A stretch of 64,000 nucleotides of DNA from Muricea muricata (taxonomy: Eukaryota > Cnidaria > Anthozoa > Malacalcyonacea > Plexauridae): NCBI GenBank assembly GCA_963855995.1, contig OY979716.1:123008237-123072236 (forward strand), given 5' to 3'. The notes beneath the pieces were generated by a model, which searched no databases, was not told where the DNA came from, and saw nothing but the letters and a program-made list of their open reading frames with translations. A program made the translations under genes and the position numbers. This document shows, in pieces, positions 44,909 through 57,836 of the stretch (its first letter is position 1; every line of letters starts with the position of its first letter).

Positions 44909-45353
44909 GGGACCTTTAGCATGGCAATAAACGACAACGGCAACGTAACCCGGAAGTAAAACTAAACTGCCGGTAACAACGTGCGCATGCGTAGAGTTTG
45001 GAATCTGCCGTCGCCCTTAACACGCCGACGTGAAAGAGCGTGTTTTGGGGTTGTCTGAAAATGTGTGTATGTATTTCTGTATTTCTCCTCAAATTTATCA
45101 GCTAAGGGAACTAAAATAATCAATATATCTACTAATAACTTTTATAAAGTTTGTGTAAGTGTTATTTTCACCAAAATATTCGGTTTTGTTCTCTTAAACG
45201 AAATATTTTCATACGTGATGTTTTGACAATTCCAGCGTCAACTTTGTTTGCTAAAGTATTTGAAATTCGGCGGGACGGCGTTGCCTGACTTTCAGGCCTT
45301 TCGCGGCCACAGCTGTCGCCGTCGCACAGAAAACGTCGTATGCTAAAGGTCCC
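44909..45353. mobile_element. MITE with GGGACCTTTAGCAT ends, unit C
   Basis: Inverted ends GGGACCTTTAGCAT (44,909) and ATGCTAAAGGTCCC (45,340), with further partly matching sequence inside (CGACGGCGACAG-like). In AGGF1 intron 6 of copy C, absent from A. The target duplication is not clear. Confidence 0.65.
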
Positions 45354-46915
45354 TATTGTTAAATATGCCGCGGTACACCAAGACTAAAAACGCCGCTCGT
45401 CTTCAGCTTGCGTTTGTAAATCAGATACAGATTAATTCACTGCTCATGCTTTATCTATTACTTACAAACCTTCCATTAGGAGCAAATACAAAAAAAATAT
45501 GATAATAAAATATAGATCTTACAGTCATGGCGTATTCTATGTTTCAGTTTTGACCTTCAGGGACAAGCATAACTGAATTAGCTATACACACTTACAGGAT
45601 CGTAGTAGTAGCCAGTACTGTAATCATAATACAATCCGGTTTTTTCATCAAACACAAATCCATGATTCGTAGTCGCTTGCTGAGCAGCTTCTCCTATTGA
45701 TGTGGCAATATCCTACACAACATTGAATAATATCAATAATATAAGCAAATGAAAAGCGGATAACAGGTAAAAATCAGCATAAATTACACAATTTGCACAA
45801 AAATATACTTAAAAAAAAACATGATTAAATAAACCATAAGAAATAAAAATAACATGATTATGTAAACTTTATTCCACAGAGTCCTGTTGTTTTTAAGCGT
45901 AAACAAAGCTCTGTTGTTATAAGCTTAGTGAAAAAACCACAGACAGGATATTTCCGAGTGGTCTTAATAGAGGGCATCCACATGAAATCTTCTTATACAT
46001 GTTATTTTCACACGAATTTCGCTCCATTAAACGTCTCTTGTTTACAGTATTTTCCCCTCTATATTTTTAATCACGTCCATATCAGTGTCCAGTATATTGT
46101 TTAGGGAATGGTGAGACAAAAGAACTGATCAGTTATAAATGGAAGGAAAGTTAATAGATCATTCCAGACGCTTGTACCCCGTCATATTCATATTATATAG
46201 TTTCTGTGTTTTCACTCAATATTGTCCTATTGCTGCATATTATATTACGCGCACGTAATATGATTTACATTTCTTGCCACTTTGTTTTCCCTACATTCAT
46301 CTGATTGTTTTTTATTTTGTCATGCGTATTTCCCCCGACTCATTACTACCAAATACCCGACTCGTCTAAATTTTGTTTGGCCAATAAACAATGAGAATAT
46401 TTCATTCTGTAAAAAACTTTCATCCAATTAAAGAAAGCATTGACGAGAAAGTGCTGCAACAATACATCACTGCTTGACGCTATATCAAGATTTCTGCAAC
46501 GCATCATATGTAATAAGTGTTTGATAGCGATTTTTAATGGTATGGACTGAGGTATAACATGGTTTACCTGTTTTGAACGAGTGGCAATTGAAATACCAAT
46601 CTGAATACGAATATTAATGCACAGCAAGTAATTTTTTATGTGTATGTCAAACAATTCAAGTTTATATTAAATTTAATTTGCTAACGTTTCGTCGCTACAT
46701 CGCAACATCATCAGAGCTATATACAGTGAATAAACATAAGTTGTATTTATATATACATCATAACTAAGTATTATGTTGATGAGTTTTTACAGTAGTTTGA
46801 ATGCATAAATACATATTTATTTCAATGTATATGTCGCGGTTCTGTGTTACAGAGTGGGGTATTTAATAGGGGGGGGGGGGAAGGGGGTCATATACCCTGT
46901 GAAATACCATTAAAG

Positions 46916-47183
46916 CAAAGAGTAGAGACTACAAAGAGAAGCAGGTTCAGTCAAAAAAGCGTAAGGTGCTTGCGTGATGATTCGTCATGGGCGCCATGTT
47001 CCTAGCCAGTGCCCTAAACAGAGGAAGTCACCCCTCGGAAATCTTAAAATGGCTAGTAATACCGGGGGGAAATGCTTCTGTTTAGGGCACTGGCTAGGAA
47101 CATGACGCCTAGGATAAATCATCACGCAAGCACCTTACGCTTTTTTTAACTGAACCTCCTCTCGTTGTAGTGTCTACTCTTTG
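46916..47183. mobile_element. MITE in AGGF1 intron 5, unit C
   Basis: Orthologue of 5,546-5,917, with ATTAAAG flanks. Shows that this insertion predates the duplication. Confidence 0.7.
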
Positions 47184-47465
47184 ATTAAAGTTATAAATGT
47201 GTCTTGCTCTGTGGGAGAAGTCAAAACAGACGATCACGGTCTTACTTTTGAAGCTTCTTTTATAGAGGACGCAATTTCTTCTCCGATGGAGGATGCAATC
47301 TCCTAAGATTGAAGCAAACAAAACTATCGTCTTTTCAAAATATCTTACACATTGTTTTCAATAACTATCAAACATGTTGATAACGGAAGATTTCTCGATG
47401 TTCATGTCTGAACCCAAAGTCACTGCACACCCTAGCAAGTCCCTAAGGTTTCCAATTTAAGATAG

Positions 47466-47648
47466 TGTACTGACCTCTTATCAATACAAAACAATAACTC
47501 GCTTTTAATAAACAAAAAATAGGTTTTATTTCAACAATAACCCAGGTTCAATACAATCACGCTCAAAAACCGTTTCTCACTCTCCGTTGCTATAGTGACC
47601 GTCTGAGCAAAAATGCCCTAAGGGGGAGTAGGTAAGGAGATCAGCTCA
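47466..47648. mobile_element. Candidate solo LTR, unit C
   Basis: 183 bp beginning TGTACTGACC and ending CAGCTCA (TG...CA), flanked by ATAG at 47,462-47,465 and 47,649-47,652. Units A and B have the uninterrupted GATAGTAAGCACC. It contains AATAAA-type signals. A 4-bp duplication fits an LTR retroelement; no internal region remains. Confidence 0.65.
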
Positions 47649-49520
47649 ATAGTAAGCACCTAATCAGACTGAGTGGCTTTTTAATCAAATAATGTGTGCA
47701 TACTTTTGTTTGCAGTCTATACTATGAAAAAAAACATACATACAGTGGAAACAATTGTTCAGTGCTTGTTTCATTTTATACTGTATAAGACAATGACAAA
47801 ATAGTAACCCGTGTCTCAGTTATTGTGCCTAAAATTCCTCAGAGCAGCATGACACCTCCCCCCCCCCCCACTCCCCCCCCCCCAATGCTGTATTTGTCAG
47901 GCAAGCCTCACACAATATTACTTCTAAAACTATTTTCCTGGCGAACACTCTGGCCGTGGGCACACTAAATGAATTCTTCAAACTGATAGATTGCTTTTAA
48001 ATTAATCATTTCACAGCATTCAGCAAGGCGTTTATAAGGTTAGAATTAAATATTTTTATAATTATATTTGTATTAACTTCGCCACAAGTGTGGGACCACC
48101 ACAACAGCCTCAGCTAAAATCTGTGAGCTCGCATTACCTAACCCTGCCGAACCTGTCAACTTTCCCTGTGGAAGCAAACCGGAGTACCCGCAGAAAGTCC
48201 ACGACTTATACCCTGTGCACACGAGGACTGGTTTCGAGTCAAGTTCAGAAGTTCTTCCCGAGAGTCGAGCTCACGAACTTTGAGGTAAAAGTTAAGTGAT
48301 CTAATAACTTCGCCAATCACATTATATTTCAGCACACATTGGCAGAGTGACTTGCACATGAAAAAACACCTAAAATTTAGATGCTTCTATGTGAATAGCA
48401 TTCCTGGAAGTTCGAAATTCACCAAGTTTAAATAATAAGGTTACTGTAGCATATTCAAAACAGTGTTTTGTGCGATTGATTAATAGAAGGCATGTGGATA
48501 AGGTTCTCATCTAACTTACACATAAAAGGGTATTGGCAATATTTTTTATTGTTCATGTGAAGGGGCAGACAAGGTAAGACTGTTGTCCCCAGACCCTGAG
48601 CACGGACTTTAAAAAAGTTGTAGACTGGGACTGGTTATGATAAATAAGTATCAGAAGCGTGTCTGCTATACCTATACATGCCTAACGCTTATGGAGAGCT
48701 GGCCACGTGAATAAATATAACAAGATATGGAAATTCCGTATCAGGGGCACGGGGACGACAGTGTTACCTTTGCAACAAAATCAGAAATGTATTTCGATGC
48801 GTCTTCCCATGCAGTATGAGTGTGCAAAATTTCATCGAGTTTGAGGTCTTAAAAAATGAGCTACGCTTGATTTTGTATTTATTAAAAAAACTTATTCAAC
48901 TAGTGACGTCGCAACTTTGCTGAATTAGCAATTTATATTTTGTACATTCTTGTGAATAATTCAATTAATATTTTGTACATTTTTGTGAATAGTCTATAAC
49001 ACTAAACGGCTAATCGGCTTATTTTTTCATGCTCTTTCACATGAAACATTAAAAATTTATTGCCAATACCCTTAAATTAGTTTTAACTAATCTTTGACAT
49101 GAACGCGATATATTACAGTTACCTTTGCTGCTTCTCTTATGGAAGACGCGATATCCTAAAATTAGAAAAAACAACCCGTACCGGTACATTTTATTTTCTG
49201 CCATACTTGCATACACAAATCAGAAAAGCTACTGTAATAAGAATTCTGGGGAAAGTCCGAAAAGAAAAACTGTCTTCAAGTTGGAACACATCAAGGAAAT
49301 TAAAAGAAAGTGATTCTTTTGACGTGCAAATACGAGACATGATTGGTTATAACTATAGAAAATAGTTTTCTAAAGAGCGAATCACAAACAGCAAGCCTTT
49401 TCTTTGAAACGTGAAATCCCAAGATTTGATGAGTTTGGTATATCTACCTACGGCACAATTATCAAATCACCATGCACCCATTTCCAGGTTAACTGTTGAC
49501 TTGAATACAGTGCAGCTTGC

Positions 49521-50440
49521 CCCATTGAACTGTAATACATCTGGAACGATAACTTCAGTGTTTTGAACCTATGATTGGCTGAAGCCGGCGCGCTGGAAAT
49601 CAACATTCAAAAAGACTGGGGAGAGGTCCGATTTGGTTTTCGAGGAGTGAGAATTTTTGTTTTCGAGCAAAAATTGGCAAGAAATATACTGTTTTTGTCG
49701 AAAGACATCATTGTTTTGGATCCAGACCAGGTTTCCTGTTTAGTTCTAACTGTTTTACACCTATCTGCAGCAAAAAGTGAGCATTTTAAATTTAATATTT
49801 TAAAAAAATTACAAATGTTTGTACGTGTCAAAGAAAACTTTGCTCTTGAGCTATTAATAAAAAATATATAACGAAACCTTTAGACAGTCCCAAACTTATT
49901 TTGCCGTGAACGCCAGGTACTCCTTTTTATCCGGAACTTTTAATCCTTGCTTTAACCCTTTCAAAACATGAAATTGAAGTTTTTCATGCGTTTTCAGGAA
50001 ATAATATTTTTAAATGCATTTTTTTCGAACCTAAAACGTTCAATCTTCCTAAAACTTCGCATACGGATGTATTTTGCATGGAGTTAAATATTTCCTGTGG
50101 TTTCACGTCTTAGTTCTTACTTGAACTGTCAAAAACTCAGAAAAAGTAGCCAAAATCTGGCGGATTTTTCATAATTTTCGTCTTTGCTTCAACACTTTTC
50201 CGTGATAGTACGATTTTTGTCAAATTTCATAACATATTATACAAATTCAACTATCATTGTTTAAATATTTATGAATGTTAGAGATCTGCTAGTAGATTTA
50301 AATAAAGAATTTTACGGATACAAAAATGATATTTTTAACGAAATTCTTAAAAATAACTGGGTATATCAGCAAAGTGAACACAAAGTCGGCTTCAATTTCT
50401 CCTCCTGACTTATCGTTCCAGATCTATTATAGTTCAATGG
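49521..50440. mobile_element. Inverted-repeat element, 920 bp, unit C
   Basis: Ends: CCCATTGAACTGTAATACAT... with CTGGAACGATAA, and ...TTATCGTTCCAG...AGTTCAATGG. Flanked by CTTGC at 49,516-49,520 and 50,441-50,445. Units A and B lack it. An open frame at 49,575-49,871 has no recognisable homology and I do not call it a gene. Confidence 0.75.
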
Positions 50441-51258
50441 CTTGCACAAGGATTAAACATTTTGCGACCATTATTTACACTGTCTGTTACTTGACTTACC
50501 ATTCCAGAATCAGGCTTTGCTTGTGATGATGACCAGTCTCCTACAGAAAAGTGCAGAAATCACCAATCATTTCCACAAATCAAACAACAAAAGTAAAACG
50601 CAATAACAACAACAACTACAACAAATACAGTAAAAGCCTTAATTGTATTTTAAACTGGTTAAATAAGGTACATTTAATACCGAACTAGTACCGTTAAGTT
50701 TCTCTGAGTCGTCCTACAGCAATTTATTTCAGTTGTGTATAGATTGACTCTGTACAGTTTCCTTACAAATGCAAACTCGATATGTTATGGAGGAGTGAAT
50801 GAAAATTAACTTGAGTTTTGCCAATTTGAACAAGAGAAATATTTGTTTGCTGGAAATCGGCATTTGGTTCATAGAGTAAGCCTCAGTTGTTGGCCGAAGA
50901 CATCGAGAAATGCCCGAGACCAAGAGTAGGATCTCATGACGACATGTTGTATGAGGCGTTTGTGAAGGAATTTCTCACCTTAAATATTTGTTTGAAGGAT
51001 TACAACCACAACGGCACGGAGAAGTTCCTCTGCAATATGTGTTGAAAAGAAGAAAGTATGCGAATCTAAAGTGCCAACGATAGCTGGCAACGATCATATG
51101 ATCTTTAAGTTCATAAAATTAAATGTACTAGCATTGAAGTATTTTTCGTTTTGTCAAAATCTGTTCACATTTGCATTGCTTCCCAACCCTCAGAACAATT
51201 TGTAAATTCAGACAATCACTCAATCTCGTTACCCGAGCCCGCAATCCTTCTACGCGGA

Positions 51259-51427
51259 GGAACGAGAGGCTCTGGGATAATCTATAGTCGAAAGCCCAGA
51301 ATTGGGCCTTATCAATTGAAATTGAAATATATATTAAACATCCTCAGAGATGTTTAATAAGAAAAACAAGATTCATATTAATCTGACACTGCAGGGGACA
51401 ACGAAAAATTCGTTGTCTCAAGCGAAG
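51259..51427 (-). mobile_element. SINE fragment inserted in AGGF1 copy C exon 2
   Basis: About 169 bp between GCGGAGG and GCGAAGA, which look like a diverged target duplication. It shares TTCATATTAATCTGACACTGC and CGAAAAATTCGTTGTCT with the tRNA-headed elements at 63.2-63.8 kb, but the tRNA head is missing. Confidence 0.7.
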
Positions 51428-52325
51428 ATTTGAACTCGCGTAATGTAGAGTGGTCTGCAAACTCCATCAGCTGCAAATACGACAAAATAGACAAACCTCT
51501 ATCCTCTTTCTCTGGCTCATCCATCTCGATATTTTCATTTTTCTTCCTTTCCAACGCAAGTTTTTCGTGCAATTGACTAACTTGTTCACGAAAAGAGTCA
51601 ACATATTTTGAGGAGCTCTCTCACGCAAACTCAGATTTCTCTAGAAGCTTTTCTGTTCTATCAGATTTCTTCTTCAATAAATCAATTTCCTCTTTCAATA
51701 TTAAGACTTGCTTCTCCAGTTCAGAGCATCCTTAGAAAAAAACAATAAGAAGAATACTTTCAACTATTGTAATAAAATACAAAAGAATAGTAACTCCGAA
51801 CAACATTTTGATTGTTTTAATGAATCGTTAAAACACTGGGCGGCTCTCGTAACTTTCAACTATTGTTTTTAGTTCTCTCAGCATTAACACTGAGGCAATA
51901 GTTACGGACGTCTGACTGATCAGTAACTATATTGGAGTTTTTTTTCAAAACAGCTGCCAAGGAATGTTGTTTTGATATTTGATACTTTTGACAAAATTAA
52001 ACAAAGGAAGAAAAATGCATTCGCACAAAAGAAGAAATATAGCAACAAACTTTGATGTTATTTCAAGTATTTTTTGATATTTAAACCTGACAAAAAACGA
52101 CAAAGATTGGCAATTTTTTTAGAACATCAATAATTTTATCACCTGACGTTGTCGTTTTAAAAGACCATCTGTTGTAAATGTTACTTTTTTATGCTAAATG
52201 TCACAAAACAAACATTGTTTAATTATTTTTTAAAGAAATTATACTGAAATAATTAGTCGCCTCATGCAGGCGCGGTAATTTCAAGCTGTACATTCACTTC
52301 GCCGCTACGCGATTCGGTTATTATA

Positions 52326-52527
52326 GGCTTTTATTATATAAAGTACAATGCTTTGTAAGGATTTCGGGCGCTGATAAAACTGATAATCTCACATGCGAGA
52401 TTATTTATGATATATATTTATTTAGGAAATACCAGATTTATTTCTCGTGTTGAACATGATATCATGTTAAACACTGGAAATAAATCTGGTATTTCCGCGC
52501 ATCCATGTATTATTCTCTATGTAATCA
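52326..52527. mobile_element. Hairpin MITE, unit C copy (internally deleted)
   Basis: Orthologue of 10,178-10,490; the middle is lost (GATTATTTATGATATATATT joins directly to GGAAATACCAG). Confidence 0.6.
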
Positions 52528-53020
52528 CCTCGCCGTCGGCGACTAATTGTTAACTAGTAGACTAGTTATAATCTGCAGAATTGCTACCGTACTCGCTATC
52601 TATTCCCGGATACATAGCCAGTATACCAAAACAATAATTTTCCTGATGTATTTTTCAATTCAAACATAAGACAATCAATTTTGTAGTATTTTTTTAAAAC
52701 AAAATAGCTCAAAAATCAATTTTGAATTTCTAATTCTCTCATCGATTACGACATTAACAAAATGTCGCATGAAAACAGTATTTTGAAAACCTAAATGTGT
52801 TCGCAGAAAGCTGGAATTTCCATTTTCGGGATATAAATTGTAAAAATTTCCCAGGGGGATGCTTTCAGACTCTTCTAGACTATACTTGTGGCTTTGGTAC
52901 AACCCACTGAGCTTTACTAATATATCTGGAGGAGCGGCTCCTATACTTGCTTCAGTAATCGGAGTGTCGCCAAAAACATGGCGGATTTCGGCCTCTGCTG
53001 ACGCCAGATCCACGCCATAT

Positions 53021-55552
53021 GGTTCCTCAGCCTAAAGGTATTTGCCACTGACTGGGCTCAATTGTAAAGCAGGCTCATCTTTTACACCCCCCTTTTGTTT
53101 TTTTTTGCAAAATTTTAGTTTTGTCTTTTAGTTTGCGCTGTAAATTTTGGGGGTTTTAAAAGCTTTTTTCATGTTTGCTGGACGCTTCACGAACTTTTGA
53201 AAAACATATTTGCAAGTTTTACAAGTTATCTCGGCCAGGAAAGGACAAAAAACCACGAAATATATTGGCAAAAACAATATTTCAAGGGACAATTGGATTG
53301 GTATAAAACCGAAGAATTTTACAGTTTATATTCACGAGGAAAAACCAAAATATTTCCAGCTAAAATTGTTGAGTAAAACGTATTTTTAGCAACGAGCTTT
53401 TGAAACGAGTGTTTTTGTCTTTAAGGCCGCTTTGTTGTACATCAGCATTTGTTATATGGCTATGTTTTTACCCGCTTTTTACAATCATGCTTTAATGTTT
53501 TTATTGAATGCCATCTTGTTTTTATGCGAACGTTATATAAATCAAGGCTTTTTGTTTCTTAACTGTCTTGAACATTTATAGTTTACTATAGATGGTAGAA
53601 ACGTCGTGCATTTCACAAAATGTTTTGCATTTTACATGCAAGTTTTTGTGTCTCGTATATAATTTGCATTTGAGACAAGCTTTCTCTCTCATTTCCCCCT
53701 AGCTATGTTTAAGCTTAATATTTATGCTTTTTTGAATAACCAGTATATAATCTGACTACTATACTTGTTCACCTCAGAACTATTCCGCAACAATACTGTT
53801 GAGATGTATTATTTGTTTAACTATTTAAATAAGTAAGATATAATTTTTCACTACCAATACTCCACAGAGTTAAATACTCCACAAAAAATATAATGATATG
53901 GATTGGGGGAATTGACTGCTGTCAATAAAAGTACAGTATTAAGATGCCTAATCCCCAATTGGGTGGAAAGGATGAAGCTCTCATCTCTCCATTATCCATC
54001 TTGTGCACCCCCCTCCTTTTCCCCTTATAATTCTACTGCTTTTGGCTTTTTTGAACAACTTTTTAAAAAATGTATTTTTGTTTACTACAAAACCAATCCA
54101 CAGTGATACACTTCTTAGTTATATTATTTAAAGTGAAAAAATTCAAGGTTAAGTAATTTAAACTAACAATGAGTCATTGAAGAAAAACACCAACACCACA
54201 TTTAGCAAGAGTAATCCTAACTCCACTTGAGCAATGCATGCTCCCTGAGTGGGATGAGGATATTATATTATGCTGATACTATAGTAAAAATGCTAAATCA
54301 TCTGAAGGTTGAGAGGATGACATGAATCTCCCATCTCTGCATGGGTGGTGCAGATGTTTTTTGAAATTACAATAATGCCTAAAACTACATTGTATACTAT
54401 TATGACTATGACATAACCATCACTGTGTTGTCCAAATGGGCTTTTCTGATCTGTTCTCAATTTTGATGTGGTATTGATAACAGATTATTAGTGCAACATT
54501 TGAAGAAAACAGTTGTACTGCACAAAATATTACACATATATGACAGATATCCATGTTGACTGTACATATTAGAATACATGATAAGTTAGAGTGGGAGTGT
54601 TTTGCTCTAGTTCTTGGTGCATCACATTAAAATCTGCAATAAAATGAAAAAAAAATTTACTACCTTGTTTGTGTTCAATTAATGTATAGAAACATGCAAG
54701 GCTATTAATAATTAAAACCACTGAGTGTCCAGCACTCCCCATGATGAATAACCATCAGGTGTTAGACAGCAAAATAAGAAATGATGTCCATAATGCATCT
54801 TACCCAACACATTACTCAAAAAAGGGAAAAAACAGCACAATGTAAATTTTATGGGGTTTATAGACATGACCTAAAATGTTATCTTATGCACCACTGACAC
54901 TACATTGCATTTTAAAAACAAGCTGAATTAATTGTCTGTTTATCTACACTTCAATCTTCAATTACTATGCAAACAGAGGTCACAGAGGCATAATTGTTTT
55001 TATCAGGCACAGAGAGATTGTTCCACACTGTCAAGTGACATAATTAACTTCAGTATCAAACTGCAAATGGGCAAACATTAAATCATGGATACATGACTAT
55101 AAGCATTCAATAAATCCATTCATCAAGGAAAACTTGTTGTCCATATAAATAACATCAAAAACAGCTCTATTAAAGTAAAAGTCAGAACCTGATGCTGAAG
55201 ACAGAACTGTTTATACGGATATACCCAATAAATAAACAGACTTTGCATCAGCGTTTCACAAAAAATTTTTTTACGCATTTCTGTAAACTTTGAGAATCAA
55301 AATGCAAACTTGGCCAGTAAAACGATATAAAATTGAAAGTGTCGAGATTCTTACCTGCTAGAAGAAACATTTTCCGCATTATTTTTACAAATACTTGCGT
55401 CCACGAGCGAAAAAAGCCTATTTTATCTTTGATTTTTTCCCCGAAAACAACCAAGCCATAAAACTTTTTTGCAAAAACCAGGGGGGCGAAGGTCCTTTTA
55501 AAAGTTCGGGATCGCGGTTGGTCAGTGGTAAATACCTGTAGGCTGAGGAACC
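53021..55552. mobile_element. Second inverted-repeat element nested in 52,905-57,392
   Basis: Ends GGTTCCTCAGCCTAAAGGTA and its near complement at 55,520-55,552 (GGTAAATACCTGTAGGCTGA). Inner sequence matches more loosely (CACCCCCCTTTTG and CGCCCCCCTGG). The outer element resumes at CATAGAGATTATAAAAGAAT, which is inverted at 57,260-57,290. No ORF of note in 2.5 kb; the interior is AT-rich. Confidence 0.65.
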
Positions 55553-55860
55553 ATAGAGATTATAAAAGAATAGAGGCGGCATCGTGGGACGAACTGCGGG
55601 ACAAATTGAACAAATCTAATGGGGGGCAAATTTAGGTCCCGGATGTATAGCGATGAAAGCATACTGTTTTTGTCAATTTTTGCTTGTTTTATGACCAGTA
55701 TGCACACAGACACTGACTATACTAGGAAAACATGTTTTTAGCTTTCTAGTTTTTGTAATTTTAGGTGCAGATAGCCAGATTTTTGTGTAAATATCAGAGT
55801 TTTTCAACCTTAGGTTCTCCCTAGCAACGCATAGCAACCAGTTTTTGACCGGCTTTTCGC

Positions 55861-56750
55861 GAGTGTATCTAAAAGTCGAGGGTCGAGAGTAAATGCCGAG
55901 AGTCGAGAGTAAAAAGTCGAGAGTCGAGACTAAATGTCGAGAGTCGAGAGTAAACGTCGAGAGTCGAGAGTAAAAAGTCGAGAGTCGAGAGTAAAAAGTC
56001 GAGAGTAATTGTCGAGAGTGGACAAATGTCTCAGGAACAACAAAGTAGATTTTAACAAAATATGCACGACTACGGAAATAATTTCACTTCCTGGATATAC
56101 ATGCACGAGAAAATAAAGCGTAAATAATCAAGGAAACAATATCCGTACAATATTTGAAACAGTACAATTTAATTGAAACACAATCTTTCACATGAAAATA
56201 GTTATCACGCAGTCAACAATAATGACGCAGGTATAAGCTAAATATAAACTTCCTTTTTATAGATTTACCAAATTAAGGGGGACCCAAAACTAACATATAA
56301 ACGCCTCCGCGATCCCCTGAATTTCAAGTTTATCTATTTCGCAAATTTAGATTCCATGGCTGCTCCGAATAAAAGAATAATTATGCGTAGAACATGAAGC
56401 ATTGAAAAACCTCATTTTTTCATTTAACGTACGTCTATTTTAAACGAAAGTTCATGCGGTTTTGTACGTTGAGCACAATCTAACGAACCGTACAATTCTG
56501 AGTTTATATATACGAGCCCAGTAGGATTCTTCTGCATATTTTGTTAAAAATATATCTACTTTGTTGTTCCTGAAACATTTGTCCACTCTCGACAATTACT
56601 CTCGATTTTTTACTCTCGACTCTCGATTTTTTACTCTCGACTCTCGACATTTACTCTCGACTCTCGACATTTACTCTCGACTCTCGACTTTTTACTCTCG
56701 ACTCTCGACGTTTACTCTCGACTCTCGACCCTCGACTTTTAGATACACTC
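55861..56750. mobile_element. Foldback element with minisatellite arms
   Basis: 890 bp. Both ends begin GAGTGTATCTAAAAGTCGAG and run into inverted arrays of TCGAGAGTAAA-type units (55,880-56,025 and 56,585-56,730), followed by inverted ACAAAGTAGAT sequence. Flanked by a perfect 9-bp duplication GCTTTTCGC (55,852-55,860; 56,751-56,759). The 9-bp duplication and repetitive arms are the hallmark of Foldback or Mutator-like elements. Middle is non-coding. Confidence 0.9.
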
Positions 56751-57836
56751 GCTTTTCGCAGCGAGGTTTTGCAAAATATCTGCTAAATTATCCCACATCT
56801 GGACACAAATTGAACTTATTTGCCTTCAAACAGTTATCAACATTGTTCTAGAGGTGCAACAAGGTGTACAACCACAATACGGCGATTTATTTAAACTTTA
56901 AGGACTTTTCTAGTGTGTTCATCTGATTTTTCGAATACAAAAATTGCATTTTCGCTCACAAATACTCAATATTAAACATACCCAACTTTATCCTGTATTC
57001 AAAACACAAAATTCAAACCTTTCAAGGCAATCCCGCACTAATCTTTAACATTTTCGCCTTAGTTTTTATTAAAAAAACTCTTAGTGCGAAAAAATCGGAA
57101 AAAGTTTTTTCTCAGCTTTCTCAATCTATTGTTGTGAACAGTCGATCAACAGCCAATAGGTGTAAGATGTTACATCCGGGCATATGATCCGGGTCTTAAA
57201 TTTGCCCCCCATTAGCGAGCTTCAATTTGTCCCGCGAGCTTGACTGAATTTTAATCAGGATGCCGCCTCTATTCTTTTATAATCTCTATGTGAGGAACCA
57301 TATGGCGTCAGCAAAGGCCAAAATCCGCCATGTTTTTGGCGACACTTTTTCATGCCGAGCCGCTCCTCCAGATATATTAGTAAAGCTCAGTGGCACAACC
57401 CCCCCCCCCCAATATTTCATAAAGTGTCTGCCACTGTCTCAATGCTGTAAATTACCACTCTCAAATATACAATTCAATTCAAACTTGCGTATATTAACAT
57501 GCACTCCGTATTCGGAATTACATTCACTTTATATTTGCTGTAATTATCAGCCGGAAAAGGATTACCACCCTCTCCTCCACAGATTTTGAGAAAATACTCG
57601 ATGATAGGAGCAAATACCCTACTATCCCTACATTCTCTTTTATCCCCATTAACCATTTTCAGAAAACATAAAAATAAGCCCAACTAAAGGAAGCCTCTGT
57701 GTAGGAGACAAGAGTGGTATAAAGAACGGCATGCCAGGGCTCTTGAGTAATTGCCACAGTAAACCAAGGGAAGCATGGATGGTGCACACGTGTAGCGTGT
57801 TTTGCTTCTCACCACTGTGAAACCAAGCCAGGAGCC

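Larger units (their letters stand above)
52905..57392. mobile_element. hAT-like 4.5-kb non-autonomous element with nested insertions
   Basis: Ends CACTGAGCTTTACTAATATA and its complement, then further inverted sequence to about 53,030 / 57,285 (CGCCATATGGTTCCTCA). Flanks GTACAACC and GCACAACC form an 8-bp duplication with one mismatch. Unit A (about 10,865-10,872) shows the empty site. No transposase seen. Lies in intron 1 of AGGF1 copy C. Confidence 0.8.

Noticed and set aside
49575..49871. 98-codon plus-strand frame
   Set aside because: Inside a MITE-like element, no homology, AT-driven composition at its end.
55880..56025. CRISPR-like appearance of repeats with short spacers
   Set aside because: Units vary, spacers are only a few bases, the array is mirrored in the other arm of a transposon, and the host is a eukaryote.
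56561..56851. Long repetitive open frame (TLDSRFFTLDSR pattern)
   Set aside because: It is translation of the foldback element's tandem repeat and has no independent support.
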